DNA of 14,129 nucleotides from Candidatus Puniceispirillum sp. (GTDB taxonomy: Bacteria > Pseudomonadota > Alphaproteobacteria > Puniceispirillales > Puniceispirillaceae). The stretch lies in the NCBI GenBank assembly GCA_016780525.1, contig JADHLR010000028.1, positions 1 to 14,129 on the forward strand. The letters are read 5' to 3'. Of the stretch, positions 1 to 6,978 are shown in pieces. The translations under genes were made by a program, and so were the position numbers. The first letter of the stretch is position 1. Each line of letters begins with the position of its first letter. The notes under the pieces were generated by a model, which saw nothing but the letters and a program-made list of their open reading frames with translations, was not told where the DNA came from and searched no databases.

Positions 1-589
1 GGCTTTTGCCCAGCCAGCCAGCAATTTATGGCTTGGTCAGGGGGCGCATCTTGTGCACTACCCGATTGCCGGTGGCAGGCGCATCAATTTTGCCGTCACC
101 CTGTCAGTCAGACAGGCCGCCAGTAATTGGCAAGCCCGGATTTTCCGCGCCGATCCAATGCTGGAACAGCTTGCCAGCAGCCAGTTTCAGTGGACAAAAA
201 CATCGCTTCCCCCGGCTGGCAGCCCGGTATGCTGGCGGCGCGGTCGGGTCGCGCTGGCTGGTGACGCCGCCCATATTATGCCGCCGCATCTGGCACAGGG
301 CGCTGGTCAGGCGCTGCAGGATGCGGCCAGTCTGCAATACGCCCTTTGCCACAGCAGCGACATTGACAATGCCCTCGCCATCTATGCACGCAACCGCACC
401 ATGGCGGTATCTGCAGTCGTTCGCAAAGCCGATATCAGCGGCAAGGTGATGGCGTTTGGCGGGGCTCGCGGACGCTTGCGCAATATGCTGATCAGCGTGG
501 CTGGCCCGGGGTTTTTGCAAAGCTGGCTGGCTGATGTATGGGCCGGTGATCCGCATCTTGCCAGATCATCAGCAAAACCCGCCAGCTAG
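1..589 (+). CDS. FAD-dependent monooxygenase, C-terminal part (5' end outside window)
   Basis: The frame is open from base 2 to the TAG at 587-589, giving 195 residues with no start inside the window. It is the substrate/FAD-binding C-terminal half of a class A flavoprotein monooxygenase of the salicylate hydroxylase / 3-hydroxybenzoate 6-hydroxylase / UbiH superfamily. The segment WLGQGAHLVHYPIAGG (about residues 10-25) is typical of the salicylate-hydroxylase branch. The GDAAH motif (87-91), followed by a proline and a QGAGQALQDAASL helix, is the family's second FAD-contacting motif. Such enzymes use NAD(P)H and O2 to hydroxylate an aromatic ring. The N-terminal GxGxxG and DG motifs would lie to the left of the window. 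Substrate is not determinable: an aromatic-catabolic role and a ubiquinone-type role are both possible. A 117-bp gap separates it from trhO on the same strand. Confidence 0.85.
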   Translation, partial: AFAQPASNLWLGQGAHLVHYPIAGGRRINFAVTLSVRQAASNWQARIFRADPMLEQLASSQFQWTKTSLPPAGSPVCWRRGRVALAGDAAHIMPPHLAQGAGQALQDAASLQYALCHSSDIDNALAIYARNRTMAVSAVVRKADISGKVMAFGGARGRLRNMLISVAGPGFLQSWLADVWAGDPHLARSSAKPAS

Positions 590-593
590 GCCC

Positions 594-620
594 GCCCGGC
601 CAGAAATTTTGCTGCCGGGC
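594..620 (+). other. GC-rich stem-loop just after the monooxygenase stop
   Basis: GCCCGGC (594-600) and GCCGGGC (614-620) are perfect reverse complements around a 13-nt loop and start 5 nt after the stop codon. No T-run follows, so it is not a canonical intrinsic terminator. It could be an mRNA 3'-end stabiliser or a weak or Rho-assisted stop signal. Function is inferred only. Confidence 0.3.
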
Positions 621-641
621 ACCGCCGCCAATTTCAACATC

Positions 642-670
642 TTGGTTTTCATCGTGCGGGGTGCTAAATT
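642..670 (+). promoter_or_regulatory. Possible sigma70-type promoter for trhO
   Basis: TTGGTT (642-647) and TAAATT (665-670) are separated by 17 bp and lie 36 bp upstream of the trhO start. Matches to the -35 and -10 consensus are partial (3/6 and 4/6). The position, downstream of the stem-loop at 594-620 and ahead of a separate gene, is reasonable. Weak evidence. Confidence 0.25.
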
Positions 671-706
671 GCCCCAAAATAGCCCTAAACAGGATATCGA
701 CAGCCA

Positions 707-1708
707 ATGTCAGACTATCGAGAGATGATGCATCAGATGCTGGCGCGGCGCAGCAATGACGTCACATTTGTCGTCGCCGCGCTGTATAAATTCGTGCAGC
801 TGGATGATGCGCCGGATCTGCGCGCACAGTTACAGGCCCGCTGTGATCAGGCTGGCGTAGCGGGCACCATCTTGCTGGCACAGGAAGGCATCAACGGCAC
901 CATCGCCGCGCCAGTGCCGGCAATGGAACAAATGCTGGAATGGCTGCAGACAGACAGCCGGTTTGACGGCATGTCGCTGAAATTTTCGGCCAGCGATACG
1001 CAGCCATTTTTGCGTATGAAGGTACGGTTAAAGCGGGAAATTGTCACCATGGGCTGTCCCGATATTCAGCCTGCCAAAGCCACCGGCACCTATGTTGAGC
1101 CAGCTGACTGGAACGCGCTGATAAGCGACCCGGATGTGATGCTGATCGACACACGCAACACATATGAAACCGCGATTGGCATGTTTGATGGCGCGGTCGA
1201 TCCGAACACCACCAATTTTCGTGATTTCCCAAATTGGGCGGCAGAGCTGGCCAAACAACCTGCAGCCAAACGTCCGAAAAAGCTGGCGATGTATTGCACC
1301 GGTGGCATTCGCTGTGAAAAGGCCACAGCGCTGATGCAGACCTATGGGTTTGACGAGGTATATCACCTGAAAGGTGGCGTTTTAAAATATTTCGAAGAGG
1401 TGCCCGCAGAGCAGAGCAAATGGCAAGGCGAATGTTTTGTTTTTGACGGGCGCGTCGCGGTTGATCACAAATTGCGGCAAGGCAGCTATCACATGTGTCA
1501 TGCCTGCCGTATGCCACTTAGCGATGCCGATATGCAAAGCGATGATTATCTGGATGGTGTCAGCTGTCCGCATTGCAAGCCCAGCGTCAGCCCGCAACGC
1601 GCCGCACGTTTCGCCGAGCGGCAAAAACAGATACGGCTGGCAGCTGAACGCGGCGAACAACATCTCGGCAGCAACCCGCGCAAAAAACCGCCAGCCCAAA
1701 ATAATTAG
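707..1708 (+). CDS. trhO: tRNA uridine(34) hydroxylase, rhodanese-family TrhO/YceA
   Basis: The 333-residue product belongs to the TrhO (YceA) family, which performs O2-dependent hydroxylation of U34 in tRNA, the first step toward 5-(carboxy)methoxyuridine wobble modification in the cytosol. The N-terminal domain has the family hallmark LLAQEGINGTIAAP (about 57-70). A rhodanese domain follows (about 125-235), with IDTRN at 147-151 and the active-site loop CTGGIRCEKA, Cys197 being the rhodanese cysteine. The C-terminal tail carries two CxxC pairs (Cys264/267 and Cys287/290), probably binding a metal, as is usual for the family. ATG at 707 is chosen. AGGA at 691-694 is a distant Shine-Dalgarno candidate. 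In-frame ATGs at 725 and 728 have no better site. The stop codon lies in the first unit of the 14-bp tandem repeat at 1701-1756. Confidence 0.93.
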   Translation: MSDYREMMHQMLARRSNDVTFVVAALYKFVQLDDAPDLRAQLQARCDQAGVAGTILLAQEGINGTIAAPVPAMEQMLEWLQTDSRFDGMSLKFSASDTQPFLRMKVRLKREIVTMGCPDIQPAKATGTYVEPADWNALISDPDVMLIDTRNTYETAIGMFDGAVDPNTTNFRDFPNWAAELAKQPAAKRPKKLAMYCTGGIRCEKATALMQTYGFDEVYHLKGGVLKYFEEVPAEQSKWQGECFVFDGRVAVDHKLRQGSYHMCHACRMPLSDADMQSDDYLDGVSCPHCKPSVSPQRAARFAERQKQIRLAAERGEQHLGSNPRKKPPAQNN

Positions 1709-1756
1709 ACCAAGATAATTAGCTCAAGCTAATTAGCCCGAAATAATTAGCCAGGC
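1701..1756. repeat. Four-unit 14-bp tandem repeat joining two convergent genes
   Basis: Four consecutive 14-bp units start at 1701, 1715, 1729 and 1743, each carrying the near-palindromic core (A/C)TAATTAG followed by a more variable 6-bp tail. The trhO stop (TAG, 1706-1708) is in unit 1 and the stop of the minus-strand glutathione transferase gene (1747-1749) is in unit 4. The period is not a multiple of three and the core reads TAG on one strand and TAA on the other. The array therefore places stops in all three frames of both strands. Units 2 and 3 also form a perfect 9-bp inverted repeat (1716-1724 with 1727-1735). The repeat is read directly from the sequence; any role is inference. Confidence 0.9.
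1716..1735. terminator. AT-rich hairpin between trhO and the GST gene, possible bidirectional 3' end
   Basis: TAATTAGCT (1716-1724) is the exact reverse complement of 1727-1735, with a 2-nt centre (effectively an 8-bp stem with a TCAA loop). It lies between two convergent stop codons. The stem is AT-rich and no clear T-run follows on either strand, so classical intrinsic termination is doubtful. It may simply be a by-product of the palindromic repeat core. Confidence 0.25.
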
Positions 1757-2727
1757 TGGCCGCGCCCATGCGGGGCATGGTAATCAAGCACCGGCCCGAG
1801 CGGCACAATGGCAGTCGGGTTGATCTGCCGGTGGCTCTGATAGTAATGCTGTTTGATGTGATCCATCACCACGGTTTCGGCAATGCCCGGGGTCTGATAC
1901 AGATCGCGCAGGTAACCGGTTAACGCCGGATAATCCGCAATGCGCCGCAGATTGCATTTAAAATGTCCGACATAGACCGGGTCAAACCGTACCAATGTGG
2001 TGAAAAAGCGCCAATCCGCCTCGGTCAGTTGTGACCCCATCAGATAGCGGCCTTGTTGCAGCCGCAATTCCATCCGGTCAAGTGCGGCAAACACGGCGCG
2101 CACCGCATCTTCATAGGCAGCGGCGCTGGTCGCAAAGCCGGCTTTGTAAACACCGTTATTGATATTGTCGTAAATATCCTGATTGACGCTTTCAATCTCA
2201 TCGCGCAACGGTTCTGGCCAATAATCATCATGATTGCCTGTCAGCGCATTAAAAGCCGAGTTGAACATGCGAATAATCTCGGCCGATTCATTCGACACAA
2301 TGCACGCCTTATGCTTGTCCCACAACACCGGCACTGTTACCCGCCCACTGGCCTGTGGGTGGCCATATCTATAGACCTCATGCAGAAATTTTTTGCCATA
2401 GAGATGGTCGCCCGTGGCATGGTCGTCACTGTCAAAGCTCCAACCTTGATCGAGCATTAACGGATGCACCACCGACACCGAAATATGATCGGTGAGCTGT
2501 TTGAGATGACGGAAAATAATCGTGCGATGCGCCCAGGGGCAGGCATGCGACACATATAAATGATAGCGCCCGCTTTCCGCGGCGAACCCGGCATCACCGC
2601 TTGGCCCGGCCGTGCCATCAGCCGTCACCCAATGCCGAAAGCCGGCATTTTCCCGCACAAACCGTCCATCTGTTTTGGCGGTGTCATACCATTTGTCCGA
2701 CCACACACCGTCGATCAGCAATCCCAT
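1747..2727 (-). CDS. yqjG: Glutathionyl-hydroquinone reductase (xi-class glutathione S-transferase)
   Basis: The 326-residue protein matches the length (about 320-330) and signature of the YqjG/ECM4/PcpF family. These cytosolic enzymes use glutathione to reduce glutathionyl-hydroquinones to hydroquinones, protecting against or recycling quinone adducts. The thioredoxin-like domain carries SHACPWAHR (60-68), with catalytic Cys63 in the family's CPWAHR context. The cis-proline segment TVPVLW (131-136) and the glutathione-contacting NESAE (146-150) follow. An all-alpha C-terminal domain spans about 175-310. The start at 2727 has only a weak G-rich ribosome site (GGGG at 2733-2736). The gene lies 37 bp downstream of rpe on the same strand and is probably cotranscribed. 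Its stop lies in the tandem repeat shared with trhO. The symbol follows the E. coli name and the physiological substrate here is unknown. Confidence 0.9.
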   Translation of the reverse strand: MGLLIDGVWSDKWYDTAKTDGRFVRENAGFRHWVTADGTAGPSGDAGFAAESGRYHLYVSHACPWAHRTIIFRHLKQLTDHISVSVVHPLMLDQGWSFDSDDHATGDHLYGKKFLHEVYRYGHPQASGRVTVPVLWDKHKACIVSNESAEIIRMFNSAFNALTGNHDDYWPEPLRDEIESVNQDIYDNINNGVYKAGFATSAAAYEDAVRAVFAALDRMELRLQQGRYLMGSQLTEADWRFFTTLVRFDPVYVGHFKCNLRRIADYPALTGYLRDLYQTPGIAETVVMDHIKQHYYQSHRQINPTAIVPLGPVLDYHAPHGRGQPG

Positions 2728-2764
2728 CTGCGCCCCGTCATATGATCAGCAAAGTGAATAAAAA

Positions 2765-3433
2765 TCACAGCGCACTGGCACTGTGGATCGCCGCAATATT
2801 GGCCGCATAAGCCGCTGTATTATCGCCTTTGAAAATGGCCGACCCGGCGACCAGCACATTGGCACCAGCAGCGGTCACCGCAGGCGTCGTGGCAGCGGTG
2901 ATGCCGCCATCCACCTGAATATCGATGGCGCGCGACCCGATCAGCGCTTTAACCCGGGCAATCTTATCGGTCATCGCGGCGATAAAATCCTGTCCGCCAA
3001 ACCCCGGATTCACCGTCATCACCAAAATCAAATCCAGCCGGTCAAGCACATGCACAAGATCATCCACCCCGCTATGCGGGTTCACCGCTACCCCGGCCTT
3101 GCATCCCAATTCACGAATCCGTGCCAGACTGCGGTCAAGATGGGAACAGGCTTCAGCATGAACGGTGATCCGGTCTGCCCCGGCAGCGGCATAATCGGCG
3201 AGCAAGGCATCCGGGTTTGATACCATAAGATGGGCATCAAAGGGCTTGTCGCTGTGGCCGCGCAGGGATTTGATCAAAGGCGGGCCAAATGTCAGATTTG
3301 GCACAAAATGACCATCCATCACATCGAGATGGATCCAGTCGGCACCAGCAGCATCCACTGCCCTGACCTCATCACCGATACAGCTAAAATCAGCCGCCAA
3401 GATCGACGGGGCAATGATCAGATTCTGTGACAT
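2765..3433 (-). CDS. rpe: Ribulose-phosphate 3-epimerase
   Basis: The 222-residue TIM-barrel enzyme interconverts D-ribulose 5-phosphate and D-xylulose 5-phosphate in the pentose phosphate pathway (cytosol). All family landmarks are visible: APSILAADF at the N-terminus, HLDVMDGHFVPNLTFGP with metal ligands His35 and Asp37 (also the catalytic base), DAHLMV with His68, MTVNPGFGGQ in the flexible phosphate loop (about 139-148), and VDGGI with Asp175 as the second acid/base and metal ligand. Length is normal. The start is fixed by AGGAT (complement of 3442-3446), 8 nt upstream of ATG. It is the first gene of a probable two-gene transcript with the glutathionyl-hydroquinone reductase, and it is divergent from the glutaryl-CoA dehydrogenase gene. 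Confidence 0.96.
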   Translation of the reverse strand: MSQNLIIAPSILAADFSCIGDEVRAVDAAGADWIHLDVMDGHFVPNLTFGPPLIKSLRGHSDKPFDAHLMVSNPDALLADYAAAGADRITVHAEACSHLDRSLARIRELGCKAGVAVNPHSGVDDLVHVLDRLDLILVMTVNPGFGGQDFIAAMTDKIARVKALIGSRAIDIQVDGGITAATTPAVTAAGANVLVAGSAIFKGDNTAAYAANIAAIHSASAL

Positions 3434-3468
3434 ATAACACCATCCTGATAAAACCGGCAGAGCAACGA

Positions 3469-3490
3469 ATTGCCTTTACTTACTGGCAAT
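3469..3490. promoter_or_regulatory. Operator-like inverted repeat upstream of rpe
   Basis: ATTGCC (3469-3474) and GGCAAT (3485-3490) form a perfect 6-bp dyad with a 10-bp spacer, one helical turn between half-site edges. It lies 36 bp upstream of the rpe start in the divergent rpe/gcdH region. The geometry suits a dimeric regulator, but no regulator gene is adjacent and a 6-bp dyad can occur by chance. Confidence 0.25.
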
Positions 3491-3580
3491 AATCTTAAAA
3501 TACAAGCACCGCCCGGCATGACCGCCGCTGGCGATCTGTTCTGGCGATGAAATGTCACAGCAAAAAATACCGTGCAGGCA

Positions 3581-3609
3581 TGTAAAAACCAGACAAAATG
3601 CGCTAGGCT
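3581..3609 (+). promoter_or_regulatory. Possible promoter for glutaryl-CoA dehydrogenase
   Basis: TGTAAA (3581-3586) and TAGGCT (3604-3609) are 17 bp apart and would start transcription about 30 bp upstream of the proposed ATG at 3647. Each hexamer matches the sigma70 consensus only partly. The divergent region 3434-3646 must hold promoters for both rpe and this gene, but I cannot place them firmly. Confidence 0.22.
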
Positions 3610-3634
3610 CCTCCCCGGTATGTTTTTTCGTGTA

Positions 3635-3638
3635 GAGG
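3635..3638 (+). promoter_or_regulatory. Ribosome binding site deciding the gcdH start
   Basis: GAGG within AGAGGAT lies 8 nt before ATG 3647. The alternative ATG 3572 has no comparable purine-rich site, so the shorter protein is favoured. Confidence 0.7.
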
Positions 3639-3646
3639 ATGATCAG

Positions 3647-4840
3647 ATGGCTGATTCAAAACCACAATTTCAATGGGACGATCCGTTCTTTCTGGATGCA
3701 CAACTGACCGATGAAGAGCGCATGGTGCGCGAAGCCGCCAGCGCCTTTGCTAATGACGTGTTGTTGCCGCGGGTTATTCAGGATTTCCGCGAAGAATCCT
3801 TTGATCCGGCAGTGATGAAAGAAATGGGTCAGCTGGGCTTGCTTGGCCCGACCATTCCCGAGGAATTTGGTGGTGCCGGTCTTGGCCATGTGGCTTACGG
3901 TGTGGCCGCCCGCGAGATTGAGCGGGTCGATTCGGGCTACCGGTCAGCCATGTCGGTTCAGTCATCGCTTGTGATGCATCCGATTTACAGCTTTGGCAGT
4001 GATGAGCAAAAGGCGAAATTTTTACCAAAGCTGGCAACCGCCGAGCTTGTTGGCTGTTTTGGTTTGACCGAACCTGATTTTGGATCAGACCCGGGCGGCA
4101 TGGTGACCAAGGCAGTGCCCGTTGATGGCGGCTATCATCTGTCGGGGGCAAAAACCTGGATTTCGAATGCGCCTTATGCCGATATCGCCGTTGTCTGGGC
4201 CAAGCTGGACGGTGTTATCCGTGGATTTATCGTCGAACGCGAGTCTGCCGGAAGCGGTTTCACGACGCCGAAAATTGAGGGCAAGCTGTCCCTGCGGGCG
4301 TCGATCACCGGATCTATCCAGATGGATAATGCATTTGTGCCGGCGGCGAATCTATTACCACATGTCAGTGGCTTAAAAGGGCCGTTTTCATGCCTCAATA
4401 AAGCCCGTTATGGCATTGCCTGGGGGGTGATGGGCGCGTCTGAATTTTGCTGGCACGCGGCGCGGCAATATACCCTCGACCGCAAGCAATTCAACCGTCC
4501 GCTGGCGGCCAATCAGCTGATCCAGCTCAAGCTTGCCGATATGCAAACTGAAATCACACTTGGTCTGCAGGCTGCGCTGCGGGTTGGACGCCTGCTTGAT
4601 GAGGGCAATTGCCCGCCAGAAAATATTTCGATCATCAAGCGCAATAACTGTGGCAAGGCACTGCATATCGCCAGATTGTCACGCGATATGCATGGCGGTA
4701 ACGGTATTTCTGAAGATTATCATGTCATGCGGCATCTGATGAATCTAGAAACCGTCAATACCTATGAAGGCACACATGACGTGCATGCGCTGATTTTGGG
4801 CCGCGCACAAACCGGCCTGCAAGCCTTTACCGGCGCCTGA
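3647..4840 (+). CDS. gcdH: Glutaryl-CoA dehydrogenase
   Basis: This acyl-CoA dehydrogenase-family flavoprotein oxidatively decarboxylates glutaryl-CoA to crotonyl-CoA in lysine, hydroxylysine and tryptophan degradation, passing electrons to ETF. The segment SGYRSAMSVQSSLVMHPI (about residues 96-113) is diagnostic of glutaryl-CoA dehydrogenase within the superfamily. Its Arg99 corresponds to the arginine that recognises the substrate carboxylate. GCFGLTEPDFGSDPGGM and KTWISNAP are the FAD and substrate loops. The catalytic base Glu374 sits in NTYEGTHDVHAL. An upstream in-frame ATG at 3572 would give 422 residues. I prefer ATG 3647 (397 aa, usual bacterial length) because GAGG (3635-3638) lies 8 nt before it and the extra N-terminus is not family-like. 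It stands alone, with no CoA-transferase or LysR gene beside it, and ends in a strong terminator. Confidence 0.94.
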   Translation: MADSKPQFQWDDPFFLDAQLTDEERMVREAASAFANDVLLPRVIQDFREESFDPAVMKEMGQLGLLGPTIPEEFGGAGLGHVAYGVAAREIERVDSGYRSAMSVQSSLVMHPIYSFGSDEQKAKFLPKLATAELVGCFGLTEPDFGSDPGGMVTKAVPVDGGYHLSGAKTWISNAPYADIAVVWAKLDGVIRGFIVERESAGSGFTTPKIEGKLSLRASITGSIQMDNAFVPAANLLPHVSGLKGPFSCLNKARYGIAWGVMGASEFCWHAARQYTLDRKQFNRPLAANQLIQLKLADMQTEITLGLQAALRVGRLLDEGNCPPENISIIKRNNCGKALHIARLSRDMHGGNGISEDYHVMRHLMNLETVNTYEGTHDVHALILGRAQTGLQAFTGA

Positions 4841-4865
4841 TAACGCTTATTCTACGGGGGGAGGG

Positions 4866-4900
4866 CACCGGCTGGTCAGCGACTAGCCGGTGTTCTTTTT
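4866..4900 (+). terminator. Intrinsic terminator of gcdH, overlapping the end of eamA
   Basis: An 11-bp stem (4866-4876 with 4882-4892, one G-U pair) around a 5-nt loop is followed by TTCTTTTT (4893-4900). It starts 26 nt after the gcdH stop. The right arm and T-tract are also the last codons and stop of the convergent eamA gene (stop at 4883-4885). On the minus strand the same hairpin is followed by a C-rich run, so it should terminate only rightward transcription. Confidence 0.88.
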
Positions 4901-5767
4901 GCGCCAGCTTGACAGAAGCTGCGCCGGTTCGATAATGACCATAGCCACCCCGGCAATCACCACCGCCCCGCCAACCAGCACCATGCTATCAGGCACCTCA
5001 CCCAGCCAGCTGACAGCGCCCAGAATAGCCGCAACCGGCAACAACAGTAACAATGGCATGACAACCGGCACCGGATAGCGGGCCAAAACATAATACCAGG
5101 CTGAATAGCCAATCACCGTCATTACCAGCCCCAGATATAAAACCGTTAACCACGCCGAAACTGGCGCTGCGGCAATCGCTGGCAGTGGATTGCCATCCAG
5201 CAACAAGGACGCCAACAGCATCTGTGGCCCGGCCATCACACCCAGCCATGCGGTGAGTTGAAACCCGCCCAAGGCACCATCCAGTCGCCTGATCAAGACC
5301 TGTCCAAATGCCCAGACAAGCCCGCCAAGCAAGACCAGCGTGACGCCAAGCATCTGCCCATCTAATGCCGGCGCCCCCAGAATGACAAGAATGCCGACCA
5401 GCGCAATCACCATACCCAGAAATTGCCGCAGAGTGGGGGTTTCACCCAAAACCACCGCGGCAATGATCACGCCAAAAATGACCTCACTTTGCACCAGCAG
5501 CACCGCCGGCGTTGCCTGCATCAGCGCCAGACCGGAAAATGTCAGCCCATATTGCAAGGTCGCTGCGATGAATGAAATCCAGCACATCGTCCATAAATAG
5601 CCACGCGGTATCGGCACAAACCACACCAGAACCAACGCCGCCAGAACAAAGCGCATGCCCATCAGCAACAGCGGCGGAAAATGCCCAAGGCCGGATTTTG
5701 CAAAGGTAAAACCAAACCCCCATGTCAGCGGCACCAGCAGCGCAATCAGCAGATGCTTTAACTGCAT
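4883..5767 (-). CDS. EamA/DMT-family integral membrane transporter
   Basis: The 294-residue, very hydrophobic protein has about ten predicted transmembrane helices arranged as two EamA repeats (about 1-135 and 140-285). This is the standard length and architecture of the drug/metabolite transporter superfamily in the inner membrane. The first repeat shows the usual LTWGFGFTFAK helix start (Trp16), an Arg in the MRF segment (Arg39), and the LGETPTLRQFLGM loop with Glu109. Many members export amino acids or metabolites; the substrate cannot be read from sequence. AGGAG (complement of 5774-5778) lies 6 nt before the start. It follows the M20 deacylase gene by 33 bp on the same strand, so it is probably the last gene of the doeA-like operon. 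It might move an intermediate or product of that pathway, which is inference from position only. Confidence 0.88.
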   Translation of the reverse strand: MQLKHLLIALLVPLTWGFGFTFAKSGLGHFPPLLLMGMRFVLAALVLVWFVPIPRGYLWTMCWISFIAATLQYGLTFSGLALMQATPAVLLVQSEVIFGVIIAAVVLGETPTLRQFLGMVIALVGILVILGAPALDGQMLGVTLVLLGGLVWAFGQVLIRRLDGALGGFQLTAWLGVMAGPQMLLASLLLDGNPLPAIAAAPVSAWLTVLYLGLVMTVIGYSAWYYVLARYPVPVVMPLLLLLPVAAILGAVSWLGEVPDSMVLVGGAVVIAGVAMVIIEPAQLLSSWRKKNTG

Positions 5768-5800
5768 GCGCGTCTCCTGTGCCAGCCGCCGCGCCCGAAT

Positions 5801-6976
5801 CTATTGGTCACTGACCATATACCCATGCAAGGCGGTTAAAAACTGCAGCCCTTCGGCAATCGCCGCACAGCTGATGAATTCATCAGGCTGATGCATTTCG
5901 GTCATTCCCCCCGGCCCGAAAACAATGGTTTCAATGCCGGCAGATTGAAAATGTCCGCCATCTGTTCCAAATGACACAACCTGCGGCGCGGCGTTTGTCC
6001 AGAGCCGCGCCACCAGTGCCGCCGCCGCCGAATCCGGCCGCGCCTGCATGCCCGGACACCAGGAGTCAATAATCAGCTCAATTCTGGCATCGGCGTGAAT
6101 GGATTTCATTTCCGGCAGTAAATGCTGATCAACAAAATGCTGTATCTCGGCCAGAATAGCATGCGCATCATCATCTGGCAGCGGCCTGATTTCCCACAGG
6201 AAACGACAGCTACTCGGGATAATATTCCGCGCCTCACCGCCCTCAATCCGGCCAACTGACAAGGTGCTATAGGGCGGGTCAAACGGCGATTGCGCATTGG
6301 GCCGGGCTGCCAGCGACTTGGCTTTTTCCTCGATAAAACGGATCAGCCGCGCCGCATAATAGATGCTATTCACCGTGCCGCGCGGATCGGATGCATGGCC
6401 GGCAGTGCCATGCAGTTCGGCAATCAGTTCAAGCCCGCCTTTATGCCCGATAAAGGGCCGCATGCCGGTGGGTTCACCTATGATTGCAATGGCCGGTTTA
6501 ATCTGGTGTTTCTGCAAAAAAGCCGGCATCTGCGCGGCACCGAAACTGCCCACCTCTTCATCAAAGGTAAAGGCGTAATGCAACGGCAGCCGCATCTCGC
6601 CTTCCGCCTGTTTAAAGAGCGGGGCCAGCGCCAGCGCTATGGCCAAAAACCCTTTCATATCGACCGCGCCGCGCCCATATAGCCGACCGTCCTGTTTACT
6701 CAGCGTGAAGGGATCAGCGGTCCAGCCAGCGCTGTTTGCCGGCACCACATCGGTATGCCCGGACAGCACAATGCCGCCATCAATTTGCGGGCCAATAGTG
6801 GCAAAAAGATTAAACCTCTCACCATCTTCATGCGCGTCGATACGCACCGGAATATTGAGATTTTCCAGATAGTCTTTGATATAGCCGACAATGGCGCCAT
6901 TTGGCGTCCCGGTCACCGATGGAAAACCGACCAGATCTGCCAGCAGCGCTTCGGCGGTGGCTTGCAGATCACGCAT
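5801..6976 (-). CDS. M20-family deacylase, acetylornithine deacetylase (ArgE)-like
   Basis: The 391-residue zinc aminoacylase of the ArgE/DapE/M20 family hydrolyses N-acyl amino acids in the cytosol. Metal and catalytic residues are all present: His74 and catalytic Asp76 in SGHTDVVP, bridging Asp106 in GAVDMKG, Glu140/Glu141 in FDEEVGS, Glu168 in GEPTGM and His362 in EMHQPDEF. A dimerisation lid domain occupies roughly 178-290. The closest general match is the alphaproteobacterial ArgE type (GTDGGHF, FGPGGM). The start at 6976 is chosen because its ATG overlaps the TGA of the upstream DoeA-like gene by one base (TGATG), a translational-coupling arrangement. An in-frame start at 7024 would add 16 residues inside that gene. 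The coupling suggests a substrate supplied by the DoeA-like enzyme, such as N-acetyl-diaminobutyrate, rather than acetylornithine. This is not proven. Confidence 0.88.
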   Translation of the reverse strand: MRDLQATAEALLADLVGFPSVTGTPNGAIVGYIKDYLENLNIPVRIDAHEDGERFNLFATIGPQIDGGIVLSGHTDVVPANSAGWTADPFTLSKQDGRLYGRGAVDMKGFLAIALALAPLFKQAEGEMRLPLHYAFTFDEEVGSFGAAQMPAFLQKHQIKPAIAIIGEPTGMRPFIGHKGGLELIAELHGTAGHASDPRGTVNSIYYAARLIRFIEEKAKSLAARPNAQSPFDPPYSTLSVGRIEGGEARNIIPSSCRFLWEIRPLPDDDAHAILAEIQHFVDQHLLPEMKSIHADARIELIIDSWCPGMQARPDSAAAALVARLWTNAAPQVVSFGTDGGHFQSAGIETIVFGPGGMTEMHQPDEFISCAAIAEGLQFLTALHGYMVSDQ

Positions 6977-6978
6977 CA
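6974..6978 (-). promoter_or_regulatory. TGATG stop/start overlap coupling doeA and the M20 deacylase gene
   Basis: On the minus strand the TGA stop of the DoeA-like gene (6978-6976) shares its last base with the ATG (6976-6974) of the deacylase gene. Such one-base overlaps usually mean translational reinitiation and near-equal expression of the two proteins. Confidence 0.85.

Noticed and set aside
1044..1517. Open frame of about 157 codons on the - strand inside trhO
   Set aside because: TrhO is unmistakable on the + strand here; the antisense frame has no recognisable motif.
3572..3646. N-terminal extension of glutaryl-CoA dehydrogenase from ATG 3572
   Set aside because: It has no ribosome site, does not resemble the family N-terminus, and ATG 3647 has a well-spaced GAGG.
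5801..6976. Calling the M20 gene DoeB outright
   Set aside because: DoeB/EutE is an AstE/AspA-family protein. This gene has clear M20 (ArgE/DapE) motifs, so only functional replacement, not orthology, can be proposed.
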